A DNA stretch of 41,718 nucleotides from an uncultured Clostridia bacterium (GTDB taxonomy: Bacteria; Bacillota; Clostridia; UBA1381), in contig CAJUEZ010000017.1 of assembly GCA_910585485.1 (NCBI GenBank), positions 1 through 41,718 of the forward strand, read 5' to 3'. The notes beneath the pieces are model-generated. The model worked only from the letters and a program-made list of their open reading frames with translations. It ran no database searches and was not told where the DNA came from. Shown here piece by piece: positions 7,855 to 16,368 of the stretch. A program made the position numbers and the translations under genes. Each line of letters opens with the position of its first letter. Position 1 is the stretch's first letter.

Positions 7855-9690
7855 TTATTCTGAAACTATAACCAAAAGCTTTCCGACAAAAACTCCGTTT
7901 GAAACAGTTCCTCTGACATCCACGGTCTGTCCTACTTTTACATCCTTCATTTTTCTTGATTTACCATCTGAAGCTACAAATGTAGTTGTATTATCCTTAC
8001 AGAATACTTGCTTTGAATCTTCTGCTCCTGACGGCAGAACGCTTATAACTCCGTATGAAGCATTTATGCCTGTTACAACTCCCGCAATGCTTCCCGCAGA
8101 TTCCTGCGTAGATGTTGCCACAATCTTTGTTATGGCATTACTCTCAAGAGTAAGCTTAACTCTGTCATTTACTCTGAAATCATAAAGAGTCCCTTCTTCG
8201 TCATTGACAAGAATTTCAACATCTATAGGTATCTGATAAGAATATTGCTGACCGTCAGACTCTACCACCATAGTCGACTGATTTGATATAGTCAAAGATT
8301 TGATTGTTCCTTCCACGACTTTTTTAGTCGATGTCGCTACTATTTTTGTAATCACACCATATTCAAGAGTAATTATAACCTTATCGCCCTTGTATATACT
8401 ATCCAGTCCTACCGGCACATCATTTTTCTTAACAGAAACATCATTGCTCACCGGATATGTCTTTCCATCATATTCTTTGTTTGAATGTTTAATTGTAATT
8501 GTAACATCATCGCCTATATTTACCGAGTCAACAACCGCGTTGCTTATATTCGTCGTCTTTGTTTCCCCGCTTATTCTTTCAACTTTTCCGTTCACAATAT
8601 CAAGAGTAAGAATATCGCCTTTTGCAAAGCTTCTTATTGTGGCGGGCATACCTTCATATATTACAGACAAGTTTTCTGAACATTCATAATTAGTAGGCTC
8701 GCTGTCTCCTGTTAATGTAATTTTAACCGACGTCCTTCCCGAGGAGGAGGCATAACTTACATATCTTCCCGAAACTGTAGTATCCGGCTGAGATGACAGA
8801 GTGTCTACCGAAACCAATGTATTGCCTGACAGTGTCAACATTGCGTCAACGTTTACAACAAGGTCCCTCGGCTGCACTTCATTTCCCATATTTCTTATTA
8901 AAGTGTTGTCATTGTATATATATTTAATCTCATTGCCTTTGGTGTCATATACTGTAATTGTTCTTGTTGCAGTGTCAACATTAGCTATCTTCTGCTGAAC
9001 AAATGTATAATTTGTTTTATCTACCGTTCTTGAAAGCATTACGGCCATTTGACTTCTTTTTACAGAAGTATTTGGTGAAAATGTATTATCGCCCATACCT
9101 TCCATAATTCCTTTTTCCGTCGCGTAAGCCACATACTGTATGGCATTAGAAGGCACATCTCTCACATCAAAATAACCAAGAACAACACCAAGCTGGTCAA
9201 GCGCGCTGTTTTCGCCTCCCATGGCTTTTGTTATAATAATTGCCGCCTCATATCTTTTCATCGGCATATTCTTTTCATTATCCCGCAAATATGTATCGAG
9301 ATCCGAAACCTTCAGCGCTCCTTTATACATAAGATATGCAATATCATCGCTTCCCCATGTGAGATCGTAATTTCTTAATATGCTATCGTATTTTTCATGA
9401 GCCAGTCTTAGAATTGACGAGTTTACTCTGTCATTCGACCCCATCGCTCTTGCAAAAAGAGACAGTGCCTCCTGACGCGTCACATCATTGTCCGGTCTGA
9501 AAGTTCCATCCTCATAACCTGAAATCAACCCTTTATCCGCCATTGAATTAATATATGGTTTTGCCCATGCAAAATTTTCAGTGTCTATATCACTGAATCT
9601 TGCTGTATCTCCATACGGCTCAGCAAATGCTGGTATTGCTATGGACATAGCCAGCAATATTGCCGAAGCTGTTTTAAAAAAGCTCTTCAT
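7855..9690 (-). CDS. SLH-domain surface protein with C-terminal beta-rich repeats
   Basis: Exported protein of 611 aa. The signal peptide is residues 1-23, ending PAFA. Three S-layer homology repeats follow: about 31-88 (FSDIDTENFAWAKPYI, then GLISGYEDGTFRPD and TRQEAL), a divergent one at about 95-160, and about 170-227 (FDVRDVPSNAIQYV, then GIMEGMGDNTFSPN). SLH domains bind pyruvylated secondary cell-wall polymer and hold the protein at the surface. Residues 230-611 form repeated beta-strand units with recurring phrases such as GDKVIITLEYGVITKIVATST and NDRVKLTLESNAITKIVATST. No enzyme motif is seen, so it is likely structural or an adhesin-like scaffold. It has its own promoter and terminator. 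Confidence 0.88.
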   Translation of the reverse strand: MKSFFKTASAILLAMSIAIPAFAEPYGDTARFSDIDTENFAWAKPYINSMADKGLISGYEDGTFRPDNDVTRQEALSLFARAMGSNDRVNSSILRLAHEKYDSILRNYDLTWGSDDIAYLMYKGALKVSDLDTYLRDNEKNMPMKRYEAAIIITKAMGGENSALDQLGVVLGYFDVRDVPSNAIQYVAYATEKGIMEGMGDNTFSPNTSVKRSQMAVMLSRTVDKTNYTFVQQKIANVDTATRTITVYDTKGNEIKYIYNDNTLIRNMGNEVQPRDLVVNVDAMLTLSGNTLVSVDTLSSQPDTTVSGRYVSYASSSGRTSVKITLTGDSEPTNYECSENLSVIYEGMPATIRSFAKGDILTLDIVNGKVERISGETKTTNISNAVVDSVNIGDDVTITIKHSNKEYDGKTYPVSNDVSVKKNDVPVGLDSIYKGDKVIITLEYGVITKIVATSTKKVVEGTIKSLTISNQSTMVVESDGQQYSYQIPIDVEILVNDEEGTLYDFRVNDRVKLTLESNAITKIVATSTQESAGSIAGVVTGINASYGVISVLPSGAEDSKQVFCKDNTTTFVASDGKSRKMKDVKVGQTVDVRGTVSNGVFVGKLLVIVSE

Positions 9691-9728
9691 GTTTCCCTAC
9701 TCCTTTTTATACATAGTTCATTATTATA

Positions 9729-9757
9729 ATTTTAACATATCCGCCCGATTTCTGCAA
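9729..9757 (-). promoter_or_regulatory. Sigma-A promoter of the SLH protein gene
   Basis: On the minus strand: -35 TTGCAG (9752-9757), 17-nt spacer, -10 TAAAAT (9729-9734). A strong AAGGAG ribosome site lies 9 nt before the ATG at 9690. Confidence 0.6.
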
Positions 9758-9997
9758 TAGATTTTTATTATTTTTATAAAAATTAACATAAAATTCATTT
9801 TTACCGCATTATAGGTTTACATAATCCCATAAATTGCAGCTTGATTTTTCGTTTTAATTGGAGTATTATATGTATTGTGGTTGACATAATTATAGAATCA
9901 CAGCTACGGCAATGCAGTTTATATAATGACATGTCAAAAAATACCACAAAAAAGTTCATTTCTCTCCTAAAAATCTATTTGAAAACATACACCTTAA
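9758..9997. other. Noncoding part of the gap between the SLH gene and folD
   Basis: The gene-free stretch runs 9691-10025. It holds the SLH promoter at one end and the folD terminator at the other. The middle is AT-rich with no supported gene. It contains a split inverted repeat: TGTGGTTGACAT (9876-9887) against ATGTCA (9931-9936) plus ACCACA (9943-9948). A TATAAT at 9923-9928 on the plus strand has only a weak -35 match. Confidence 0.4.
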
Positions 9998-10021
9998 AAA
10001 ATGACCTGTTAAGGTCATTTT
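9998..10021 (-). terminator. Terminator after folD (also symmetric on plus)
   Basis: A perfect 10-bp stem (9998-10007 with 10012-10021) and 4-nt loop, with T runs on both sides. On the minus strand it ends the ftsK-ygiQ-folD operon, starting 5 nt after the folD stop. Confidence 0.85.
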
Positions 10022-10025
10022 TTTG

Positions 10026-10877
10026 TTACTTTGTTTTGTTTACTAACGCGGCTTTTACAGTATTTTTCATAAGCATCGCTATGGTCATCGGACCTACGCC
10101 TCCGGGAACCGGTGTAATTGCTCCGGCAACCTTTTGAGCGCTTTCAAACTCCACGTCACCGCATAATTTTTTATTTTCCAGTCTGTTTATTCCCACATCA
10201 ATAACAACCGCGCCTTCTTTTATCATATCGCCCGTTATGAAGTTCGGTATACCAACCGCAGCCACAAGAATATCCGCATTTTTAGTCTTTGCTTTCAAAT
10301 CCTTTGTGCGCGAATGACATATTGTAACTGTTCCGTTTTTATGCAAAAGAAGCATTGCCTGCGGTTTTCCTACAATGTTGCTTCTTCCGACAACAACGCA
10401 CTCCTTACCGCTGACATCAATTCCCGATTCGTCTATAAGTTCCATAACTCCCGCCGGAGTACAAGGAACAAAATCATAATTTCCCACCATAATCTTTCCC
10501 ACATTTACAGGGTGAAACGCGTCAACGTCCTTTTTCGGATCTATCGCGTTTATAACGGTCTTTTCATCTATGTGCTCCGGAACAGGAAGCTGAACAAGTA
10601 TTCCTGAAATATCGTTCTTCTTATTCAGTTTATCAATAAGATTCAGCAACTCTTCCTGAGTTGTTTCCTTAGGCAACGCATATTTTTCCGAATAGATTCC
10701 GCACTCATCGCACGCGCGTTCCTTATTTCTCACATACACTTGACTGGCAGGATCCTCACCCACGATGATTACCGCGAGTCCCGGATTTATTCCTTTTTCT
10801 TTCAGTGCCTCCACTTCTGTTTTTAGTTCCGCTTTTATTCTTGCTGAAACCTCTTTTCCCATCAGTAGTTTTGCCAT
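10026..10877 (-). CDS. folD: Bifunctional methylenetetrahydrofolate dehydrogenase/methenyltetrahydrofolate cyclohydrolase
   Basis: Enzyme of 283 aa that interconverts 5,10-methylene-, 5,10-methenyl- and 10-formyl-tetrahydrofolate using NADP in the cytosol. Visible motifs are the YVRNKERACDECGI segment with the catalytic YxxxK, GILVQLPVPEHI, GRSNIVGKPQAMLL for dinucleotide binding, and the C-terminal PVPGGVGPMTIAML. The ATG at 10877 has AAAGGAGG 7 nt upstream and matches the family's start, so the longer in-frame start at 10907 is rejected. The first 122 nt overlap the end of the ygiQ-like gene in another frame, which is unusual. A terminator follows immediately. Confidence 0.95.
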   Translation of the reverse strand: MAKLLMGKEVSARIKAELKTEVEALKEKGINPGLAVIIVGEDPASQVYVRNKERACDECGIYSEKYALPKETTQEELLNLIDKLNKKNDISGILVQLPVPEHIDEKTVINAIDPKKDVDAFHPVNVGKIMVGNYDFVPCTPAGVMELIDESGIDVSGKECVVVGRSNIVGKPQAMLLLHKNGTVTICHSRTKDLKAKTKNADILVAAVGIPNFITGDMIKEGAVVIDVGINRLENKKLCGDVEFESAQKVAGAITPVPGGVGPMTIAMLMKNTVKAALVNKTK

Positions 10878-12717
10878 TGCTATTCCTCCTTTTATTGTTT
10901 GGGTCATACGATAAGATGTCTCCCTTCGGCGGTCTTATAAGACATCTGTTCTGATAACCTATTAAATCACTTCTTCCCGCTTTCATCAGCGCATCATACA
11001 CAAGCTTATAATTATCAGGATTTTTGTATTGAAGCAACGCTCTCTGCATTGCCTTTTCATGCGACCTTTTAGGCACATACACCTTTTTCATTGTAAATGG
11101 GTCTATTTCTGTATAAAACATACATGTCGATATTGTGCCGGGTGTCGGATAAAAATCCTGAACCTGCTGAGGATTTATATTGTGCTCATGCAGGTACACT
11201 GCCAAATTCACCGCGTCTCTAAGCGTGCTGCCCGGATGGCTTGACATAAGATAAGGCACAAGATACTGCTTCTTGCCTATTTTCTCATTTATCTTATAAA
11301 ACTTATCAGAAAATTTGTTAAATACACTATTCTCCGGTTTTCCCATGTATTTAAGCACATTATCGCTGATATGCTCAGGGGCAACCTTTAGCTGTCCGCT
11401 GACGTGGTATTTACAAAGTTCATAAAAGAATGTATCATCACTGTCGTTAATAAGGTAATCAAACCTAATTCCCGAGCGAATAAACACTTTTTTTACACCT
11501 TTCAGAGAACGCAGCTTACGCAGCAAATTCAAATACTTCGTATGGTTTATATCCATGTTTTTGCACGGAACAGGAAACAGACACTGCTTATCTTTACATG
11601 CCCCTGTTTTTAACTGCTTTTTACATGCCGGTCCCCGAAAATTCGCCGTTGGTCCTCCCACATCGTGTATATACCCTTTAAAATCGGGCATTTTTATCAT
11701 TTCTTCCGCTTCTTTTATAAGAGATTCATCACTTCTCGATGTGACTATTCTTCCCTGATGGAATGCCAACGCGCAAAAATTGCAGCTTCCAAAACACCCG
11801 CGGTTGGCTGTAAGAGAAAATTTTACTTCCTGTATTGCCGGGATTCCACCATCTTTTTCATATACAGGATGATATGTTTTCATATACTTAAGAGCATATA
11901 CCTCATCCAACTCGTCCGTCTCTAACGGAGGCATAGGCGGATTTTGTATAAGATACTTATCCCCATGTTTCTGCGCCAATGTCTTGCCTATATACGGATT
12001 TTGCTCATAATACTGCAATCTGCACGATACCGCATATTTTTCTTTATTATCCGCGCACTCTTCAAAACTCGGAAGAATCGTCGTATTATTCATATCACAA
12101 TCCGAGGATATATAGCATGTCCCCGGAACATCTGTTATTTGATTAATAGGAACACCATCACGCAGTTTATCCGCAATCTCCACAATTTGTTTTTCACCCA
12201 TGCCGTACATCAAAATGCTTGCGCGCGAGTCAAAAAGAATAGAACGACGTATTTTATCATCCCAGTAATCATAGTGAGCAAAACGTCTCAGGCTCGCCTC
12301 AACTCCTCCTATTAATATAGGCATATCCGAGCCAAAAGCTTCTTTTATACGGTTGCAGTAAACTATTGTCGCTCTGTCAGGACGCATTCCCCACTTTCCG
12401 CCCGGAGCATACATATCATCATGTCTGCGTTTTTTTGCGACGGTATAATGATTTACCATACTGTCTATATTTCCCGCTGACACCAAAACACCGAGTTTGG
12501 GCTTACCCATAACAGTAAAATCGTCTATCGAATGCCAATCAGGAAGAGCGACTATGCCGACTTTATATCCGTGCTTTTCAAGCACCCTTGATATTATAGC
12601 ATGTCCAAAACTCGGATGGTCAACATACGCATCACCTACAATATATAAAAAGTCCAGCTGATTCCAGCCTCTTTTTTTCATATCCTGCTTAGATATAGGG
12701 AGAAAATTATTATTCAT
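10756..12717 (-). CDS. YgiQ-family radical SAM protein (UPF0313)
   Basis: About 653 aa. The radical SAM cluster motif CFGSCNFC lies in NRGCFGSCNFCALAFHQGR, near residue 315. The N-terminus PISKQDMKKRGWNQLDFL and GEKQIVEIADKL are typical of UPF0313. An additional cysteine-rich segment, CKKQLKTGACKDKQCLFP, follows the core. The substrate is unknown. The start is one of two adjacent ATGs (12720 or 12717) that overlap the ftsK stop; the second gives better ribosome-site spacing. The last roughly 40 residues are a Lys/Arg/Ser/Gly-rich tail encoded inside the folD coding region in another frame, so the tail may be a late extension after loss of a stop codon. Confidence 0.88.
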   Translation of the reverse strand: MNNNFLPISKQDMKKRGWNQLDFLYIVGDAYVDHPSFGHAIISRVLEKHGYKVGIVALPDWHSIDDFTVMGKPKLGVLVSAGNIDSMVNHYTVAKKRRHDDMYAPGGKWGMRPDRATIVYCNRIKEAFGSDMPILIGGVEASLRRFAHYDYWDDKIRRSILFDSRASILMYGMGEKQIVEIADKLRDGVPINQITDVPGTCYISSDCDMNNTTILPSFEECADNKEKYAVSCRLQYYEQNPYIGKTLAQKHGDKYLIQNPPMPPLETDELDEVYALKYMKTYHPVYEKDGGIPAIQEVKFSLTANRGCFGSCNFCALAFHQGRIVTSRSDESLIKEAEEMIKMPDFKGYIHDVGGPTANFRGPACKKQLKTGACKDKQCLFPVPCKNMDINHTKYLNLLRKLRSLKGVKKVFIRSGIRFDYLINDSDDTFFYELCKYHVSGQLKVAPEHISDNVLKYMGKPENSVFNKFSDKFYKINEKIGKKQYLVPYLMSSHPGSTLRDAVNLAVYLHEHNINPQQVQDFYPTPGTISTCMFYTEIDPFTMKKVYVPKRSHEKAMQRALLQYKNPDNYKLVYDALMKAGRSDLIGYQNRCLIRPPKGDILSYDPNNKRRNSNGKTTDGKRGFSKNKSGTKNRSGGTERKRNKSGTRGNHRG

Positions 12718-15166
12718 CATATTCCTCTTCCCCCGATGTTGTCAAATCCGCATGGTTTACCAATACATCCCTCGGTTTCGAGCCATTCGCGCCCGATATA
12801 ATGCCACGCGCTTCCATTTGATCTATAATTCTACCCGCGCGAGAATATCCTACTCCCAAACGTCTCTGCACCATAGATGTTGAAATTTTACCCAAACTCA
12901 CGGCCAGTTCTATCGCTTCCGGTAAAAGCGAGTCTCCATCCTCCTCAACATCAGGTGTAACTCCATTTTCACCTGTGGCATGCCGTTCAATTTCCTCTGC
13001 AAGATCCTCGCTGTAGTGCGTTTCTCCCACATTCTCTTTTATAAATTCAAGCACATTCTCTATTTCAGGATCGGAAACAAACGCGCCCTGTACTCTTGTG
13101 GATGCTCTTGCTCCCGAAGGATGATAGAGCATATCACCCATACCAAGCAGTTTTTCCGCTCCGCCTTTATCAAGAATTGTGCGGCTATCTACCTGACTTG
13201 AAACTGCAAACGCAATTCTTGATGGTATATTCGCCTTTATAAGACCCGTGATGACATCAACAGACGGTCTTTGTGTTGCAATTATAAGATGTATTCCGGC
13301 GGCTCTCGCAAGTTGCGCAAGACGGCATACATAATCCTCGACTTCCTTTGCCGCTACCATCATCAAATCAGCAAGCTCGTCTATTATAACCACAAGCTGA
13401 GGAATCTTTTCTCCGCCTGTGCTTTCCATTAGCTTGTTGTACGATTCCAGTTTTCTTACTCCTGTATCCTTGAACAAATCGTATCTGCGCATCATTTCCG
13501 TAACAGCCCAATTAAGCGCGCCGGCAGCCTTTTTAGGCTCTGTTACGACAGGGACAAGCAAATGCGGTATTCCATTATATACCCCCAGTTCAACAACCTT
13601 AGGGTCAATCATGATAAGCTTTACATCTTCAGGCGAGGCTTTAAACAAAATACTCATAATAATAGTATTAATACATACACTCTTACCTGAACCAGTAGCG
13701 CCCGCTATAAGCACGTGCGGCATCTTTGCGATATCTCCGATAACCACATTGCCTCCAATATCTTTTCCCAGTGCCACGGTCAGCTTTGACTTAGCGCCTT
13801 TAAAAGATTCGGATTCAAGCATTTCCCGTATTGAAACCGGGCTCACCTTATTATTAGGTATTTCCACGCCCACTGCCGCTTTTCCGGGCACAGGCGCAAC
13901 AAGCACCGTTGAAACCGCAAGATTCAGTGCTATATCATCTGCAAGACCAACAATCTTTGAAAGTTTTACACCTGTGTCAGGCTGTATTTCATACCTCGTA
14001 ACCGTAGGTCCCTGAGTGACCTGCAGCAGTTTCGCTTTAACTCCAAAATTGTCAAGAACGGAAATAAGCTTTTCCGCAGTTTTGCGCATCTGCTCGCGCT
14101 TATCTCCTGATGCAGCCGTTGGCTTATTTAAAAGCGAAACGCTTGGAAATACATATTTTACAGCGGTTTTTTCGATTGCTTCATTAAACTCATCGTTAAA
14201 AGCCTTCTTTTCATTGTCCGAAATACCGGAAGCTCTTTCTCTCTTCTCCTCTCTCTTTTCACCTTTTTCCTCATCAGTTAAAGTGCGACTTTCAGGCGCT
14301 TTTTTTGTTTCCGCTTTTCCCGCATCGTTCATATTACCAAATATCTCATCAATGCCGTTTGAAAAGTCATTCTCGGTTTTAATAATATCTTCGTCTTTTT
14401 TTTCTTTGTCTGTCTTTTTGTTTGGACTTTTATTTGCATTTTTTTTCGTTTTTTTCTCTGTGTCTGTCGCGAAAGAGTTTGCCGCCTCTAAAATGTCAGA
14501 GCGATCATCCTCGTGATAATACGAATCGTCTCGAATTTCGTCCTCATAGTTACCATAATTTTCCCTGCCTTCATCGTATCTCGTTTTTGCGTCATTCACC
14601 GCTCTTTTTATCCATTTGACAGCAGCGCTTATAAGTGACACACCCGTAACAACACTTGCTAATATTATAAGTGTAAATGTCAAAATGATATATGAAGCTA
14701 TTTTCTGCACAAGCTTAATCATAATAGCCGCAATGCAGCCGCCGAGCAGACCCCCGCCTTTAAAGAATATATAACCTATATAAAAGGAATTTGATATACT
14801 CTCAAAATGCGCTAAATCAATCAATGCGCTCACATTTATAAGCGTCAAAAGCGAAAATAGCATCTTCATCCAAAATCGACGTATATCTTTTGTTTTTATT
14901 AAATACGCTGTACATCCAGCCAAAGCAAACGGCACAAAAAAACCGCACACTCCGAAAAGACCGCAGAATGTCCACTTTATCGCGATATTTATAACTCCTC
15001 CCGAGCCCGAATTTATGTACATAAAAATAGTTGTTAATATTGTTATTATTATAAGTGAAATAATATATGTCGGCAGATAGTTTTTCTTTTGTGCTTGTGT
15101 TCTTTTAGATTTTTTCACAGTATTTTTTGATGTTTTCCCCGACTGCGCAGTCTTTTTAGTAGCCAT
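12710..15166 (-). CDS. ftsK: DNA translocase FtsK/SpoIIIE
   Basis: Chain of 818 aa. Four membrane segments lie within about residues 30-185. A long charged linker rich in Lys and Glu runs to about residue 330. The alpha/beta motor domain follows, with Walker A GATGSGKS and a Walker B-like VVIIDELADLMM. The C-terminal gamma winged-helix domain has SLGKISTSMVQRRLGVGYSRA split over its recognition helix, which in this family reads KOPS/SRS-type polar sequences. The protein pumps DNA through the septum during division or sporulation. It is the first gene of an operon with ygiQ and folD, behind its own promoter. Confidence 0.93.
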   Translation of the reverse strand: MATKKTAQSGKTSKNTVKKSKRTQAQKKNYLPTYIISLIIITILTTIFMYINSGSGGVINIAIKWTFCGLFGVCGFFVPFALAGCTAYLIKTKDIRRFWMKMLFSLLTLINVSALIDLAHFESISNSFYIGYIFFKGGGLLGGCIAAIMIKLVQKIASYIILTFTLIILASVVTGVSLISAAVKWIKRAVNDAKTRYDEGRENYGNYEDEIRDDSYYHEDDRSDILEAANSFATDTEKKTKKNANKSPNKKTDKEKKDEDIIKTENDFSNGIDEIFGNMNDAGKAETKKAPESRTLTDEEKGEKREEKRERASGISDNEKKAFNDEFNEAIEKTAVKYVFPSVSLLNKPTAASGDKREQMRKTAEKLISVLDNFGVKAKLLQVTQGPTVTRYEIQPDTGVKLSKIVGLADDIALNLAVSTVLVAPVPGKAAVGVEIPNNKVSPVSIREMLESESFKGAKSKLTVALGKDIGGNVVIGDIAKMPHVLIAGATGSGKSVCINTIIMSILFKASPEDVKLIMIDPKVVELGVYNGIPHLLVPVVTEPKKAAGALNWAVTEMMRRYDLFKDTGVRKLESYNKLMESTGGEKIPQLVVIIDELADLMMVAAKEVEDYVCRLAQLARAAGIHLIIATQRPSVDVITGLIKANIPSRIAFAVSSQVDSRTILDKGGAEKLLGMGDMLYHPSGARASTRVQGAFVSDPEIENVLEFIKENVGETHYSEDLAEEIERHATGENGVTPDVEEDGDSLLPEAIELAVSLGKISTSMVQRRLGVGYSRAGRIIDQMEARGIISGANGSKPRDVLVNHADLTTSGEEEYDE

Positions 15167-15214
15167 TAAAACCTTGCCTTTCCTATGTTAATTAATTTTA
15201 AAATATATAGATTT

Positions 15215-15243
15215 ATTATATCATATATAAAATAAAATTTCCA
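15215..15243 (-). promoter_or_regulatory. Sigma-A promoter of ftsK-ygiQ-folD
   Basis: On the minus strand: -35 TGGAAA (15238-15243), 17-nt spacer, extended -10 TGATATAAT with the hexamer at 15215-15220. The -35 is a modest match and the -10 is exact. Confidence 0.6.
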
Positions 15244-15249
15244 CAGATG

Positions 15250-16077
15250 TTATAATATTGTAATATTACTGTCCATAAGACTATTTAAAAGCTGTGTTTC
15301 CGTAATTACACGCTGTATCTCCCCCTCATCATTCATCAGATATATTATGTGGTAAAATTTTTTGTCAAGCTGTTTGACAATTTTTCGATAATCAAGCTTT
15401 TCCGATACAATAATATGTTTTATTTTATTGCTTACTTTCTTTTTGTAAAACATGAGTTCTTTTACAAAATCCACGTCATATTTTTCACTTTGCGTAAACA
15501 TATTTCCCGCCATTAAAACGGCGAAAACAAGTATTGAAAAATTCATTTTTGTAATGTACAACACGCCAATTCCCACAAACAGCAAAAGCAAAGAGATTAC
15601 CGCGGAAATACCTCTAATCACTTTCATAGCAGTTTTTTCGCCCGCGGCATATGAAAGTATTTTTTTCAGTATTATGCCGCCGTCCAAGGGAAGTGCGGGA
15701 AGCATATTCATAACAAACAGCATTATATTACTTATATAAAACAGCTTAATTGACTGCGATGGGTAAATATTATAAATAATTACTGCCGCAAGCGCGAACA
15801 ATACATTAGCTAACGGTCCGCTTATATACAGAATAACTTCATCCGCCAGAGAATAAACCATTTTATTTTTCAATTTCAGATTAACACCAAACGGAAAAAA
15901 AGATATATGCGAAATTTTAAGACCGATGCAAGTCGCAGCTAATGTATGTGCCAATTCGTGCGCCAACATAACAGCGTATGACACGCATAAAATTTTCAAA
16001 GTTTTTGTTATATAGCATACTATAAAGACTAATATAGTCAGAATATTGATTCTGACATAGTTTGTTATTTTTATCAA
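15250..16077 (-). CDS. M50 site-2 protease, SpoIVFB-like
   Basis: Intramembrane metalloprotease of about 275 aa with around six hydrophobic segments. The zinc motif HELAH is at about residues 40-44 and the third ligand region is NMLPALPLDGG. A cytoplasmic C-terminal region of about 80 residues, ending LNDEGEIQRVITETQLLNS-like sequence, resembles the CBS domain of SpoIVFB. In Bacillus this protease cleaves pro-sigma-K in the mother cell. The best start is TTG at 16077, 8 nt after GGAGG; the GTG at 16086 touches the ribosome site. No spoIVFA-like gene is next to it. A general site-2 protease of the same family is the alternative. Confidence 0.82.
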   Translation of the reverse strand: MIKITNYVRINILTILVFIVCYITKTLKILCVSYAVMLAHELAHTLAATCIGLKISHISFFPFGVNLKLKNKMVYSLADEVILYISGPLANVLFALAAVIIYNIYPSQSIKLFYISNIMLFVMNMLPALPLDGGIILKKILSYAAGEKTAMKVIRGISAVISLLLLFVGIGVLYITKMNFSILVFAVLMAGNMFTQSEKYDVDFVKELMFYKKKVSNKIKHIIVSEKLDYRKIVKQLDKKFYHIIYLMNDEGEIQRVITETQLLNSLMDSNITIL

Positions 16078-16132
16078 GACAAGCACCTCCTTGTTTATTA
16101 TATTAATTATAGCTGTATGTAGAACAAAAAAA

Positions 16133-16156
16133 CAGCCGGAGTTTTCACTCCGGCTG
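16133..16156 (-). terminator. Terminator after the DUF1858 gene
   Basis: A perfect 10-bp GC-rich stem, CAGCCGGAGT with ACTCCGGCTG (16133-16142 with 16147-16156), has a TTTC loop (minus strand GAAA) and a run of seven T on the minus strand. It closes the long mazG-like to DUF1858 operon. Confidence 0.9.
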
Positions 16157-16167
16157 CGGCGATTTGA

Positions 16168-16368
16168 TTATGCTGATGCTAAAACATCGTTAATCTTTTT
16201 TACTACTTCGTCAGCGTCAACCCCATGCACCATACAAGCGTCTGCAATAGATTCATTCTGAGATGAGGGGCATCCCAAGCAGTGCATTCCTATTTCCATA
16301 AGTATGGGAGCAATCCCCATATTCATTTCCAAAGCTTCGCCAATAAGAGTTTCTTTAGTTACCTGCAT
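16168..16368 (-). CDS. DUF1858 domain protein
   Basis: Protein of 66 aa, starting MQVTKETLIGEAL. The pattern MNMGIAPILMEIGMHCLGCPSSQ in two parts, with a CxxC pair (HCLGC), is the signature of the DUF1858 (hybrid-cluster-associated) family. Members often sit beside redox or metal proteins. The ATG at 16368 has AGGAGG 7 nt upstream, that site being inside the last codons of ftsH; the longer frame back to 16407 has no such site. The genes overlap by 14 nt, implying coupling to ftsH. The exact function is unknown. Confidence 0.85.
   Translation of the reverse strand: MQVTKETLIGEALEMNMGIAPILMEIGMHCLGCPSSQNESIADACMVHGVDADEVVKKINDVLASA

Noticed and set aside
7855..9690. Tandem DNA repeats in the SLH protein gene
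   Set aside because: Protein-level phrases recur in the C-terminal half, but no long exact DNA repeats were seen, so this is protein domain repetition and not a DNA repeat feature.
9841..10137. 98-codon plus-strand frame in the SLH-folD gap
   Set aside because: It runs through the folD terminator and into the end of folD antisense, and has no convincing ribosome site. The translation is hydrophobic and low in complexity.
10878..10907. Longer folD start at 10907
   Set aside because: The extra ten residues include the ribosome site itself (AAAGGAGG reads as KGG) and do not fit the family's N-terminus.
13419..14516. Two long plus-strand open frames opposite ftsK
   Set aside because: They are shadows of the FtsK motor and linker on the other strand; composition (Ser/Leu/Phe-rich) mirrors the coding gene, and no start signals are seen.
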